Shown here: positions 1 through 12,501 of the stretch, one piece after another
Layout of the letters: every line of letters begins with the position of its first letter
Position numbering within the stretch: the first letter of the stretch is position 1
NCBI GenBank assembly: GCA_047495785.1
Contig: JBLDXI010000013.1
Span: 4,216,001 to 4,280,000, forward strand
Origin: Lepidodermella squamata
Lineage: Eukaryota > Gastrotricha
Length of the DNA: 64,000 nucleotides
Direction: 5' to 3'
The notes under the pieces: model-generated
What the model saw: only the letters and a program-made list of their open reading frames with translations
Databases searched by the model: none
Told to the model about the DNA's origin: nothing
Made by a program: the position numbers and the translations under genes

Positions 1-1275
1 AGCATGGCTTTATTTATAAACCTTACTAGTGTCACTAACGGTTTTCCGTTCTGAAGGAGGGACATTTTATTTCCCTAAGCTGACGTATACGTATTCATAT
101 GCACAAACAGGCTGTGCATCTCTGGGTCCGGGGCACCATTTTTACAAGATGATAGACTTTAAAACTGCGAACTTCTCCTGAAATTAGGGCACACGTGCTT
201 GAAAGGGTCGCGAGCCTTAATTTTGTCTGTGACTTCTGGAAATGTGCATTGCATATAATATTTCCCTCATAATTGCATTATCTCGCTACAAAAAATATTC
301 TATCAAATTATGCTCCAGTTTCTGAAGTCGAGAATTTCATTCCTATTATAGCTCCAGGTTTTGAATTAATATATTTTGAAAGATGAAAGCTATTTATGGA
401 GCTATTAGTTAGGCTCTGAGTCAATAGTCATGTAAATTTCAAAGTTGTTCAATTTTTAACTTGAAACTGCCAGCGGTTTTTACGCTAATTTTCTGGCATT
501 ACGATTCAAACGAATACGGAATATCTTTTAGCGGAAGCAAATTTACGGTGAGCGGAACCTAATTTGCTGTAGCGGAACCAAATATGCTTTAGCTGAACCA
601 AATTTGCTTTTTGCGGAACCAAATTCAAAATAGGCCAAGAGTCATTTTTTGAATATTTCTACGAAATGTAGACTAAACATGAATTCTGAACTGAACACTC
701 TGTCTTATAGAGAAAATTGCGCTGAACTCACTGGTGAATTTTCTAGAATTTTTGTGGCCAATCTTGACCTGCAATAAATATCCGAAAAGCGATTTCAGGC
801 CACTAGAAAAGTCTAAAATTTGGTTCCGCTACCAGCAAATTTGGTTCCGCTAACAGGAGGACCCTAGCAAATATATTTAGGCGGGCTGCTGAAGAAGCTG
901 AATATTTGTTGCACTGCAGACGATTTTTACATGTTGAGTATTGAAATTTCAACAAAGATTAATGATTATTTGTGTTACTAAGAATAACTGAATTTTCATT
1001 GAATTCCTTGGATTTTCCAGCTCGGCATCGAGGAAATATTCAGCATTATTTATTCCATTCTAAAATAAGTTGGTCAAAATTACGGATTCAGTCGGTGATT
1101 CAACATATGGGTTCGTAATAAAATAGAGCTCTGTCGATTTATCCAGTAGTTGGCGCGCTTACTTATTCCTCTTAGTGATTATTACTCATAGAAAAACTCC
1201 CTTGATAAATGACTACAAAATTTCCTTGATTTATTCACTCTTGATATTTGACTATACTACTTTTATTTTTTTCAG
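1..1275 (+). other. Non-coding stretch, upstream CBL intron
   Basis: I see no coding exon here. It is read as the 3' part of a long CBL intron, because the first CBL exon visible begins at 1276 in the middle of the SH2-like part of the protein, directly after a TTTTTTTTCAG acceptor. It contains the inverted repeat cluster described at 530-855. At over 1.2 kb it is far longer than most introns in this window. Confidence 0.6.
530..855. repeat. Short tandem repeat with inverted copies
   Basis: About five imperfect units of consensus AGCGGAACCAAATTTGCTTT start near 530, 551, 571, 591 and 611 (period 20-21 bp). Two copies in the opposite orientation lie at about 818-830 and 836-852, so the block can fold back on itself. 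It lies in the CBL intron. Seen directly; any function is unknown. It may be the two ends of a small non-autonomous element. Confidence 0.7.
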
Positions 1276-2883
1276 TTATAAATACCCGAATGGCCAAGAC
1301 GTAGATGGGCCCGACATAACAGTTTTGCTGTCTAGCGACGTTCCCGAGGACCAAGTCGTTGTTTCACAGGAGATGTTTGAGGTGTACGTGGAGATGGGCA
1401 CTACATTTCAAGCGTGCAAGATTTGCACTGACCGCGACAAAGACACTCGCATCGAGCCGTGTGGCCATCTGATTTGCTCAGTGTGTGTAAACAAGTGGAT
1501 GGTAAATATTGTTATATCGCCGAATAATTTTGTCTTGTTAAATCAATATAATTTCTTTTCAACACAGAATCACGATAGAAATCACTCTTGCCCGTTTTGT
1601 AGAAGAGAAATAAAAGGAACTGGGCCGATTCGAGTGGAAGTGAACGCCGCGTCATCGACTGTCGAACGGCATAAATCGGCGAAAACCGCTCAGCCTGTTA
1701 ATGGTTCGCCGAGATTAGCACAGAAAGGCACGTCAAGTACCCGAACTTCGGCCCAGGGTGTTGTAGAAAATGGTATTCAACGATCCGGTTCGTCTCCTGA
1801 TCTTCCGACCAGCTCGAATGCTGAAGTCCCTCCGTCTTCCGACGTACCGCCACCGGCCGCTCCACCCCCGCTGCCGCCTCTTATCGCGCCGATTGCTTTG
1901 CCAGCTCGACCGAAACAGGCGAAAAACAATGACATTCCAGAAATAGCGTTAACTGAGTCTCGTGACAATCTTGAAAGCGCCGTGCGATTACCGCCTCCTC
2001 CGCCTCCACCTGATATGTCTCCGACAACTTCAACTTCTTCCTCGACTTTGCCGCTCCCACCTCTTCCAAGGTTTGAAAAGTTACATATTGTTTTTCACCA
2101 ATCTTGAGACTCGAGTTGAAATTTCCCGAGTTTGAAAAATTGTGATAAATTCATGGATTATCTGATATAAGGCTGGATAAGTGAAACAGTACATTTTCAT
2201 TGAAAAATTACAATTGTTGACCTGAACAAATTTTGTCCGATTGAGCAAAAAATATTTCGTGTCAAAGGGTCAAAGGGTGCCCCTGTGTGCACATAATCGT
2301 GTTATACGTTTTTCATATTTGTAAATTAGTTTTTTTGAAACTAACAATTATCCTAACCCTAACCAGGAAAACCCCAAAAACTTGGTGAAATTTTAAAGAC
2401 GATTATGTTCTATAATCACTCCGTTTTTCTTGGCGAGACTTCGAATTCGTTTAACCTATGTTGAGACATTCTGATGTTTAGCTTTTCCTCCCACACGCGA
2501 TGAGATGTGTGGAATGTTTACTCTCAATTAAAAAACTGATACATTCTGCATTCTGTGCCCTTTTTATTGATTTCTATTTTTTTCGTTGAAATCGCTTTGA
2601 GAATCTATTTCGCATACTCGAAATAACGAGTGATTTCCCTTCAAAAAATGAAAATTCCTTATATTGATTTTTCAGTATTCCGAGAGTGCGATCAAGCATA
2701 GAAGATGCATTTATGGCCGAAATGATATCAGCCGGTTACGAAATTCCCGACATAGCGAAGGCGATAGAAGTAGCTGATGGCAACGAATACATCGCGAGAC
2801 GAATTCTGACCACCTACTGCGTGTCACCCGGCTCACTCCTCGGACATTCGTCGAGTTCAAGCCGCGAGAACGGATTCAATTGA
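1276..2883 (+). CDS. CBL: E3 ubiquitin ligase Cbl, 3' part (partial)
   Basis: Three exons: 1276..1501, 1568..2070, 2676..2883 (introns of 66 and 605 nt, all GT-AG, phases compatible). They encode the last ~311 residues of a Cbl protein, which ubiquitinates activated receptor tyrosine kinases. The part starts at the end of the SH2-like fold (YKYPNG), then the linker helix with the regulatory tyrosine kept (EVYVEMGTTF; the tyrosine three residues before it is Phe), then a complete RING (CKIC ... CGHLIC ... CPFC) with the E2-contact Trp in NKWM. A proline-rich tail with runs of Pro (SH3-ligand type) follows, and the last exon encodes a UBA domain (about 45 residues, AFMAEMISAGYE...ARRIL). The 4-helix and EF-hand parts and most of the SH2 must lie upstream of the window. 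Confidence 0.93.
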
Positions 2884-4255
2884 GAAAACTATAATATGCC
2901 CGTTATCAACCGGGTTGTTGTTACCTATTTTTCAAGGACTTTTGGTGGGTTGAGGAGTAGGGAAAGATAAGAAGCCGCCGATTTTTGTCTTATCTCTGAC
3001 GCAAAATGCAAGACGCTTGCTGTGTAGTAAGTATTGTGAATGCGACGAGTTGTGCCTTATTACAGTATAGGTTATTATTACTGATGATGATGAATGCTAT
3101 TAACCAAGCTTTCTACGGTATATATAGGTTGTTGATGGAAGAGCCGAGGTGTTATTACATTACACGATGTTCATGTTCTTAAAATAACGGATAATGATGG
3201 CTTCCGTGTGCAATGATGCTTGCCCGTTGTCTTTCTTACATTGCTATCATCATACTATATATTTCTTTATTATTACTAATATTACTGAGTATTTGATGGT
3301 ACCGCCGATCAATATTATGTAAAACGAAGTGTTATGCTTGTAATTGAATCGATCCACCAAAAAAATGGTGTTTGTCTTATCGCGGTTTTTTGTTCACCTT
3401 TCCATGGTTTGATTGAGTACTCGTGCAATGGTCCTGCTCACAGGGCAAAAACTGCGTAGTGCCTAGTGGGAAAAAACTGCTTGTAACTGTAACAAATGGT
3501 TATATACTATACGTAATCACGGTGGCAAAACTTTCAACTTTAATTATTAACAACGATATTCTTCACGCCTCACGAAGTATGCGCATGTATAGTTTTCTAT
3601 CTATCTCGCTTTATAGTGTCCGAGAGTAGGCGGTATTTCATGAAAATAACAACAACAACAACAAACTAATTTTATGCTATTTGGCCTAATTATATAGTGT
3701 TGATATACCCAGTGCTCGTTTTTAAATATAACCCAGCTTATAAAAAATAATCAACGATTTGTTTTGCTATAAAATTCGACGTCTTCTTTTGTACGCGACG
3801 ATATGATAAAATGATGATAAATTATCTATATCGTAATAATTATTTCTGATTATTATTTTCTGTTACCGGTTTCCACTTTATATTCATGAATGCACTTCAA
3901 GAAAATTGCCAAGTTTGCCAAGCTGAAACTGCACGCGGTTGTTTGGCTCAAATTTGTGTTCTAACAGCTGAAACCTGCGTCGCAAGCGATCTGGCGTGTT
4001 GTATAGAGTTGCGCACCGCTTATTTTTGTTGAGCGATCAAGTTTTTTGGTGAAAAAAGGCCGGCATCAATTAAATTATTTCATGAAACTATTCCATTTTG
4101 TTTTTTATTTAGGTGGATTTTTATTAATATTTTTGTGTGTCTGTGGTCGTGGCGCCGTTGTATGTTCCTCTTCTTCGGTGGTTTAACCCGAGTCAGACAA
4201 GATAACGAAGCCAGCGCCGGAAAAATTAAGGGGGGTTCAGAGTGTCGGCGATGAA
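2884..4255. other. Intergenic, CBL 3' flank to EEPD1-like 5' flank
   Basis: AT-rich, without a supportable gene. Holds the presumed CBL 3' UTR and a short (AAC)n tract near 3648-3665. Open frames here (for example 3423-3629) match nothing I recognise and have no splice context. Confidence 0.5.
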
Positions 4256-7200
4256 ATGGGCGCCGCCTCTTCCCACCGCAACCCGCAGCCGGACTCACTC
4301 AGCGATCGAGTTCGATCCGACCACGACAAATCGCCCTCGCCGATTTCGACGCCGTCGAATGGCGAGGAGAGTTCAACGTCGCGCAATCAAATGCGGTCGC
4401 AGCACTCCGGTTTGTCGGTGATTTCGCAGACGCAGAGCGCCGGCGGCCGGCCGATTGTTGTCGCCCATCGCTACCAGCGAAGCTGGAAATCGAGATTAGC
4501 GGCGTCCATGCGCCAAGCCCGTGATTTTCTCTCCAGACCCCGTGTCATCGGCCGGACCTACTCAACCCGCCGGCCTAACCCGGCGCAGGCTCGGGAGGAG
4601 CTACTCAAAAATGAAGTTAAAATCGACATAAATACGGCGATTAAACAAGATTTAATGCGGCTGCCTGGCGTTGATAGCTCGCTAGCTTCGGCAATCATTG
4701 AACATCGCAAATTGCTCGTCGAAGGTCGGTTCAAACGTATCGACGATCTAGTCAACGTGCCAGGCCTTGACGTTGAGAAACTGAACAAATTTCGCGATTT
4801 TGTCGTGATAACTAAATGCGTGAAACCATCTCCATCAGGCGATTCTATCGAAACGAAACCGAGTAAAACTCTTATCCAGGTTAACGGATCGCCGTCTGTA
4901 GATAATACTGATAGTAGTGCAAAGCCGGCATCGGTGGTTTCGCCGATTTTTAGCACGCCGGCTCGCGTCGACGGCGCGGCTAATCTCACCCCGTTGCTGT
5001 CGACCGCCTTGCTGAATATTAACAAAGCGACCGAGCAAGACTTGGTCAATATTGGCGGAATACCGGAATCTGTGGCGAAGAAAATCGTTATGGCGAGGCA
5101 GAATACTGGTCCGTTTGTTGACATCGCCGACTTGCGGAAAGTAAAAGGTACGGTTTCACAATTTAAATGGCATTTTGGGCTGTTCCGCCTCAATTCGATA
5201 GAATATTTTCACATAATTCTTTACATGCAGAGCAAAAATGAAGGGGTTTTGCTAAGCTTCTTGTGATAAATCAGATGGTACCAAATTCGATGGATAAATC
5301 ACGGTTTTTTAACCAATTTTTTTCATTTTATGACGTTGGTGAAAAAATTCAGCCAATATCAGAAGTCGCCGCTTCTGTCGCTATTCTATCGATGTAAAAG
5401 TATCCTGTTGGTGATAGCTAGCAACTTGGATGCCGTTGCTATGATATAGCGTCATTTTCATTTTTTTAATTTCACTGCGCCACATAAAAGTCACTGCAGC
5501 CTAATTTTTTTGGTTCTATTCATAAAAATCGTGTCAAGCTATTATTGCGCGGTCGCCAGTCGAATTGGAGAGAAATGACCTAGTTTTTTTATTCACGCTG
5601 GACTGCTTTGAAAATTTTGTGAATGCTCATTCTGTCGTCATTGACAGTGAGGAAATTGGTGAGATTTCTGCATTTTTCATGGAAATCGTCAATTTAATTA
5701 TAGGAAAAATGATGAAATGGCAAAATAAGCGTTAAGTACCGTAAGCTATTTTTCTGATAAGGATGAATTATCGAAAATAGCCCTATAGCTTTTGTAAATT
5801 TGCGTCGCAACGAGCTTGGAAAAAAATAATTTTTCAATTTTTTTAATTTACAGGTGTGTCAAAAAGCTTATTCGTCCGTGTGAGAGCCCGGCTAACGGTT
5901 GAAGATACTCAACTACCAAAGGTGAAAACAGCCCCGGTGTTAACAACATCCGCCTCATCAGCAAATTTCCGCCCATCGGCCGAGACCGATAGCGGAGTAG
6001 CGACCACAATTTCAATCGCCGCGTGTAGCAGTAGCGGCGGCTCGAACGGCGGCGGCCCGCCTAGCAACGGCGGGCTAACCACAGCCTCGGCAAGCACCTC
6101 GAAACAAGTCAGCCCTGACTCGACTGTCCGTGATATGGATATCAACAACCTGCCCGAAGTCATCATCCGCTATACAAAGCCAAGCGATTTGGAGTTGATT
6201 CAAAAACTTCAGATGAATAACAGAGGCGCGGCTGCGGGCAGGGGTCGCGGGCTTCAAGCTCGCGGCCATTCTCGGAACGTGTCAGATTTCGGAGTAGTCG
6301 CGGATTACACCGAAATTATATCGCCTATTTACCCGTCTGATATGCATGGCATCAGGCCTATCGTCGAGCCGTTCGATTTCCGAGCGGCGACCGGGGCTCG
6401 TGAACCTGTGGTTCGCTTCGCGTTTTGGGACATTGAAGAGTGTAGCATGGATAAAATATCCAACCCGGGCGTGCTCGAGACAATATGCATGACTATCCTC
6501 GAAAATGGCGTGAGTATCGTTGCGTTTACGGATCTACTCGACCCGGGGGTTGCGGATCGGATAGCCGACCAGTTGACCTGGCCGTCGCTGCATTGCGTCC
6601 GAGAATGGCGTGGCGGCCGGGGATCTTGGCGCTCGGCTGTTGTCAAAACCGGCTACAAAAATGGCTTTTTGTCGGACTCCGATGCGAGGTCGAGGACATC
6701 GTCAGGTAGCAGTAACGGCGGCGATAATGACACCGGCGAAAGAGTAAGTTTTTTCTTGATAATGACCTCAAATCCGACATTTTTTCAATTTTTCACAATT
6801 TTTGGGAATTTTTAAGGTAGATTTTATTTATTATTTATTGTTATTTTTTATTTTGTCAGCAACCTGTATATTGCGGATTTGTATATGACACGTCGAGATC
6901 GATCGAAATGGTCAGTCGGTGCCACTTTTCTTCGCCATTGCAGCAGAAAACACCTAGTGGTGCTGCGCATACGGACGAATCGCATGACCTTATCGCCCCT
7001 GCAAAATCGCCACATCCCGAGTGCCTCAACGTCGCCCTGCCAAAAACCGCGCTGCACCGCCTAGCTTTTAAACCCGCTGCAGCTAAATTCAGTGTAAGTA
7101 TTTCAAAGCCATAAATGACAACTAGATCTAACATTTTTTCAATTTTTACGAGTAAAAAATTGAAAATAGAAAACCAGGCTTCAAGCATTTTTAATGACCT

Positions 7201-8256
7201 ATTTGGTAATTTTCAATTTTTCGAATTTCACAATATGATAGCAAGTAGCTAATCACCGTAACGCGGGGTAAGCCTGAGCACTTGTAGATTCGCTATTTCA
7301 CAATTGAACTTTATAAACTTGAAAACGGCCAACAAGTTTTTTATCACCTGGAAAATCAGGTAAAAATGGAAAATTTCAGGAAATCAGAAGCCCTTTCAAA
7401 GTTCAGATTTTATTGAGCAAAAGTTGATTTTTTAACCGAAAAACTTCAATCCAAACGTACCCCGCGTTACTTTAGCGTACACCCATTTTAACGAAATTAT
7501 AATCTATCATTAATCAATAGCAATTGTTAGTTCTTAACTCTTATTATAATGTCATGAAGCAAACTATTAAGATTTGTTTTTAACGAAATTAAACGATTGT
7601 TTTTCTTTTCGAAAAATTTGTTTAACTTCTTTTTTTCTTTATTAACTTTCTTTATTATACATTTACTTCGATTTTTTCAGCTTTCCACATCCCCGTCATC
7701 AGAAAACGGCCACGCCACAGGCACTTCGCATTTAGCAGTCGTCTGTTTGAAATTATCGCCCGACGATTCTGCGTTTTTCCGGCGTCGGGACATTGCCCTG
7801 TCAACCGCGCCCCTCCTAACCGCCGTTCTCGAAGCCGTCACCTCTTTCGGCGACGTTTCCGCCACCGGCAACCCTCAGCAGACGATGCCAATAATTCTAG
7901 CCGGGTCGTTTGGGGTCGATGCAAACGAGCGGTGTTTCGATTTGTTGCGCGTAGCCGGCTACCAGCTGGTTACGAACGAGAAAACCAATATCAACCGAAA
8001 ACAGCCGAACGGAACGGTCTGCGGCGACCAGGTCTGGGTGACTGATGTCGGCGCCGCGTCGTCTGCCTACCGCCAATTCACCGGCCGGTCGGGTGTCGTG
8101 CGAAAAGCCCTCACCCACCCGCAAATTCCGGACGGCTGGGCGTGGGGCGGTCTCGTGTCATCGCATTGCCCGGTTTGGGCCGAGTTCTTCACCGCACCCC
8201 AGCCGTATTCGGGCAACGGTGCAGCGGAGCACGTGAATGGCAGTGATAAAAAATGA
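4256..8256 (+). CDS. EEPD1: EEPD1-like HhH + endonuclease/exonuclease/phosphatase protein
   Basis: Four exons: 4256..5147, 5854..6743, 6860..7093, 7681..8256; 863 residues. The chosen ATG gives MGAASS, a good N-myristoylation signal, as in vertebrate EEPD1, a plasma-membrane-associated protein linked to cholesterol efflux and fork repair. Two helix-hairpin-helix repeats follow, each starting with the ComEA-type (L)NI/DxNTA/KATxxDL pattern (about residues 122-180 and 247-297). A low-complexity Ser/Gly linker leads to the EEP fold, recognisable from 'SNPGVLETICMTILENG', 'REWRGGRGSW' and the C-terminal 'WAWGGLVSSHCPVWAEF'. Oddities: the protein is much longer than human EEPD1 (about 570), and the positions expected to hold catalytic residues differ (FWD for WN, FTD for VQE, AGSFG for GDFG), while GDQVW and the final SSHC His remain. 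It may be catalytically weak or inactive. Confidence 0.85.
5148..5853 (+). other. EEPD1-like intron 1 (706 nt)
   Basis: GT-AG, phase 1, interrupting the second HhH repeat just after 'LRKVKG'. No gene or clear repeat seen inside. Confidence 0.7.
7258..7470. repeat. Perfect 13-bp inverted repeat pair in an intron
   Basis: GTAACGCGGGGTA at 7258-7270 and its exact reverse complement TACCCCGCGTTAC at 7458-7470 enclose about 190 bp of AT-rich sequence in EEPD1-like intron 3 (7094-7680). This looks like a small MITE or a fold-back element. I could not identify a convincing target-site duplication. Confidence 0.6.
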
Positions 8257-10930
8257 ACTAGTTTTTAATTGTCAAGAAAATTCATAGAAATTGAAGCGAA
8301 GTTTTGGCTCGCTTCTAAATTTCTATGAAATATTAACCTGCTTTGTTTGTTTTAAATGTTTCACGCGTGCGCGGCATTTGCAGGTGCTCTCTGGGTGGTT
8401 AAATTCGGTGCGTATTAACCTTAATGAGTGGTAGGTCATACCTATAATGACGATTTGACGGCGGTTGTTTTGTGGACAATTTTTTGACTTGAAACCTGTA
8501 ATTGCTATGATTTGAAATTTCAACCGTTATTATGCTATCATTTTTTCTTTCATTCATCCAATCTATCAATTATAGACACCTTTTGCTTCGTCTTTTTTCC
8601 GTCCTCGCTTAAGTCATTGCCGGCAACTTATTACGTTTTATACTCTGAAGACAGGAAAAAATAATCAAATGATTTTGAAATGGCGCAACACCTTGTTCTT
8701 TCTTTCTCTGTTTCGGAGTTGATTCTTTTTTCTCACTCCTTCCGTCTACTCTCTTGATGAGATGGCTAGTGCATGCACTGTATAAATTATTTGTAGTCGA
8801 AAAGGTGCAATTTATCGTGAAATATTAGCTGCCCACTTGACATGTACGTATATAGATATATACGCAACGAGAAAATCGAAGAACTCGCGTTTTTCTACCT
8901 GCTACTATGTAAGTGCTGTTTATGAACAATGATCCTACTTAAAATATTCACCTATGATGTATCAATTTGATGCGGCCACTTGATAACAAATTTATTTGGA
9001 AAAATGATTATTTGATGGAGATCTTCAAAATACGCGAGAGAACAACGATTTTTTTTATTACGGCCGTTGAATTCGGTGATATTTAAGCAGTTGTTGCTTG
9101 TATTTGAACACCTTTTAACCTATGCTGCTGCTTTTCCTCTGAATGAAACACAACATTTGTAAGAAAGGTGCAAAAATGTATGGTCGGAAAAAATGAGCAT
9201 ATTTTGTGCCATATTTTTAGCGCGCGCTTATAACAATCTTGAAGTGGAAGTGTACCGATTATAATGCAACTAATCACCAGCTCTCATGATGATATGTGAC
9301 CCTCTTATCAGCATCATTTTTAGTTCCTATGCAGTTTTTTTTTGAAAAAAAATGTTCGCAATCGACAGAATAATTACCTGTGTTGTAGGTCAGCTGTATA
9401 CTTAACTCGCTTTTTTGTGAAAAACTTGGTGCCCCACCAGCAATTATCGTGCTATCAATTAGTGCTTCACTCTTCGTAAATTGACAGTAATATATACTAT
9501 ACCTGTGTATATCTCGCGTTGAGTCTATGTGTAATTATTCATTGTGTATAAATGTGTACAGCTGTGAATGATACGATGATATTATTATTATACATGTTTC
9601 ATGTTTGTGTACCTTTCCTGGGCGTACAAACGAAAAAGAATGACGGATATAAAATATATGATAAGAAACAATAAAAATCAAAATAATCACATGGTGGCGA
9701 TCGATTTTTGACTCGAGTGTGTGACTTTGGTTGGCGGCGAGGCGTATACGTGAGTGATACAGGCGGCGGTCAAGCTGTTGAATATTGACCGCGGCTGGGT
9801 GATGAATGATTAATCACCCACCTACAGGCGGAACGCATCGACTTGCGTAGTGGTAGTATCTTCATGTAAATAACACCAATTTAATCAGACTCCACTTATC
9901 ACCTGGGCGCAATAACATTTAGCCATCCACCTCATAATAAAACGACAGACTCATTATAAAAATATTTGGCAAGTCAGCCCGTTCCGTATCAGTGCAGCAG
10001 CATAGCTCTAGTTTTTTAATCATTTCCGCATTACAATGAGTCGTCTCAATAGTGTTGGTAATTTGAGAGAAGATAGCCTCTATTAGTGCGTGCCGGCAAT
10101 ATTAGTTTTACATTTGATACGAATAGCTGGGGGTGAGAGCCAACAAAAAAACGTGATGCGCCCGAACGCGCCCTCTCAATGTATCGTATTTTTTTGAGCC
10201 AGAACTCGGCCGATGATTTAATAATATTTTGCCCATTTTTCTCCATTCTTGTATCTGCCACCAGTACACGTAAACCCTATCATTATTTCCTGATTTTTTC
10301 CAGGGCAATTTACCGATTTTGTTGCGCACCCACCCGACAGATGTGAAGTTGCGCCGGGTATAATTTGTTTCTGGTGCGAAGCCAAGACATCACAGTAATT
10401 ACAATGCGCTTCTTCTTCACTCCATCGAATCTTGAACAATCAAGATTATTAAGGTGAGGCGAACAAAAAATCCGTTCATGAATTTATTATTTTTCAACCA
10501 TGCAGGTATTATTACCGTTTCTAGATTATTTTTGTTAGCGTTTACCATCCGGTCATATAGCAGCGCGTATAAATTATGAGCGCAGTTGTTTGCGTGACCA
10601 ATGCGCTTTTTTGCGCGCGTCTTCAAACGTTGCGTAACGCGTATTAGCATTACCTATATATATCAGCAAAACAGTTTTTTCGACGCTTCTGGAATAGATA
10701 GGATGGTTTTTGTACCTGCCGACTATAGCTTGTTAATAATCCCAGCTCATGTTTGTTGTTTCTAGGCGCTAAGAAAAAACAATATCGGCCTTTTATGCCG
10801 ATTGCGAACCCAGTTGACCTTGCGTATTGCGCGTTAGGTAAAAAACGCACAATAAAAAAATAATAATAACAATAATTTTTCTGGCTGCAACAGGCATGAT
10901 AACTCACCTTTCTTCCTGTAACAGCAAAAA
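8257..10930. other. Long intergenic region
   Basis: About 2.7 kb, mostly AT-rich, with no supportable gene. Overlapping minus-strand open frames at 10.05-10.44 kb and 10.4-10.9 kb have no recognisable domain or splice structure. The only ordered feature seen is the hairpin pair at 9766-9820. Confidence 0.5.
9766..9820. other. Two adjacent perfect 8-bp stem hairpins
   Basis: GCGGTCAA (9766-9773) pairs with TTGACCGC (9785-9792) over an 11-nt loop. Three bases on, TGGGTGAT (9796-9803) pairs with ATCACCCA (9813-9820) over 9 nt. The block is more GC-rich than its flanks. It could be part of a structured non-coding RNA, a paired protein-binding site, or chance. Confidence 0.4.
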
Positions 10931-12501
10931 ATGACGCTGCACCGATTCAGCTTTGATTTGTCAATAATATTGCTGTTTATATCAGCAACAGGTAAAAACT
11001 TAATGTCTCAATTTTTTAAGTTTTAATTCGCGTCTTTCTTTTAGCCGCGCAAAAGCCCGGTGATATCGCAGATCAGTACGATAATATTGTGGCCTATGAC
11101 GCGCCTGATGGCCAGGTGTTGTACCTGTACGAAACTCGCCGGAAAGACTCGTGTAAACCAGTGCCTGATTTCGGAAGCGGGGCCCGGCCGTTCGGGCATG
11201 GTTACAACTACTTTTACGACGCCCCTGTCAGTTGGTCCAAGACAGTCGCTGGCTCTTACGAATGTGCGGATGAGTGCTACCGAAGCGATTGTAAGGAGTT
11301 CAAAATTATTCGGCCCTACTACTCCGGCCGGGGTAAACGACCTCCTATGCAGTGCTTCATGCTCTGGAAGGGCTGCTTTGGCACCCTTGAAGCACCCATC
11401 GTAGCCTCGGATGGCTCAATGGGTGAAGTTATGAAGTTTGACAAGCAGCGAATTTACAAACCGAACCCTCTGCATACGTATTTTACGAAAAATACGGCGA
11501 CTTACTGCGATGGCTCGTACTCGGGTGATCTTTTTATTGCCGGGTTGCCGAGCCCATCAGCCGAAGCCTGCGCTGCGTCCTGCATGTTTTATTCCACGAA
11601 AATTTGCGCAGCTTTCAGCTTTGATGACAAGGCGAAACGGTGCTTCCTGAAAACTGTGAACTGCTCCAAGTTTTCAGGCTCGACCCAGGGGCTGTCGAAG
11701 ATTGAAATCGAAGAAATGTCCCGAACCCAAAAGCCAGACGCTCCTAGGAAGGAATTTTACGTCCGCAAACCCTGGTTATCTGAACGCTGTGAGTTTCATT
11801 TATATCAGAAAATTTGATGTTTTTCTGGAATTTTTCGGTTTAGATGAGTATCAGGATTTAATTCGATTTGATCAGACAGAATGCACATCGGCGCTACCTG
11901 GCGGTACGATGAATTTTTCTCGCCCGGATGAGGCTGCTAATTTGTGCAAAAAAGACTCGAATTGCGCCGGTTTTCAGTGCTTTCAATATTGTAGAGAAGG
12001 TTGGCTTTTCATCAGTATTTTTTGTTTATTTCACCGTTTTTTCATCGCTCAGAAAACATGCCGACGCCTTGGGAATGTAGTGAATGGGATCCTGATGTCC
12101 AGCAATACGAATGCACTTTCATCACGACGCAGACACCCTGCCGGCCGGGTATCAACAGCGTACCCACTCGCCGGGCTTTCCTCTTCGTCAGGCATAACTT
12201 CGACTACACGCGGCCATTTATAGCCCCAGAATTCTACCACCGCCTGCGACGGTCAACCACCCCCTCACCCCGGCGATCTGTAGCCGCGGATTTCGATGAT
12301 GAAGATGATTTCATGCTACGGCACATCAAGAGAATTCGGAAAGCCCGCCGCTTGTTTCGGGCGGGTAAAGCGGAGAAGAGGTGGGTGGATGGCCATGCCA
12401 GTCGCCGCCTAGCTCGGCTTGAAAGAGCCTACCGTGAACAGCACAGCAGGCGGTCCAGTACGGACAATCAAGATCTGTTTCAAAAACTGTTATCCCAGTA
12501 A
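10931..12501 (+). CDS. Secreted PAN/Apple-like cysteine-rich protein
   Basis: Four exons: 10931..10991, 11045..11788, 11844..11999, 12053..12501; 469 residues. Exon 1 encodes a signal peptide (MTLHRFSFDL then a hydrophobic stretch SIILLFISATA). The ectodomain has repeated cysteine patterns of the PAN/Apple type, for example 'GSYECADECYRSDCKEF' and 'PSAEACAASCMFYSTKICAAF', and a later block with 'ANLCKKDSNCAGF'. There is no transmembrane segment or obvious anchor. The last ~110 residues are strikingly basic, with an acidic island (DFDDEDDF) and many dibasic sites (RLRR, HIKR, RKARR, AEKR). PAN modules bind carbohydrate or protein and are common in ecdysozoan cuticle and matrix proteins; the exact role here is unknown. 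Confidence 0.75.

Noticed and set aside
3423-3629. Small ORF downstream of CBL
   Set aside because: No similarity, no start context, and AT-rich composition like the surrounding UTR.
10046-10907. Chain of overlapping minus-strand open frames
   Set aside because: Frames overlap each other, lack domains and do not join by plausible splice sites.
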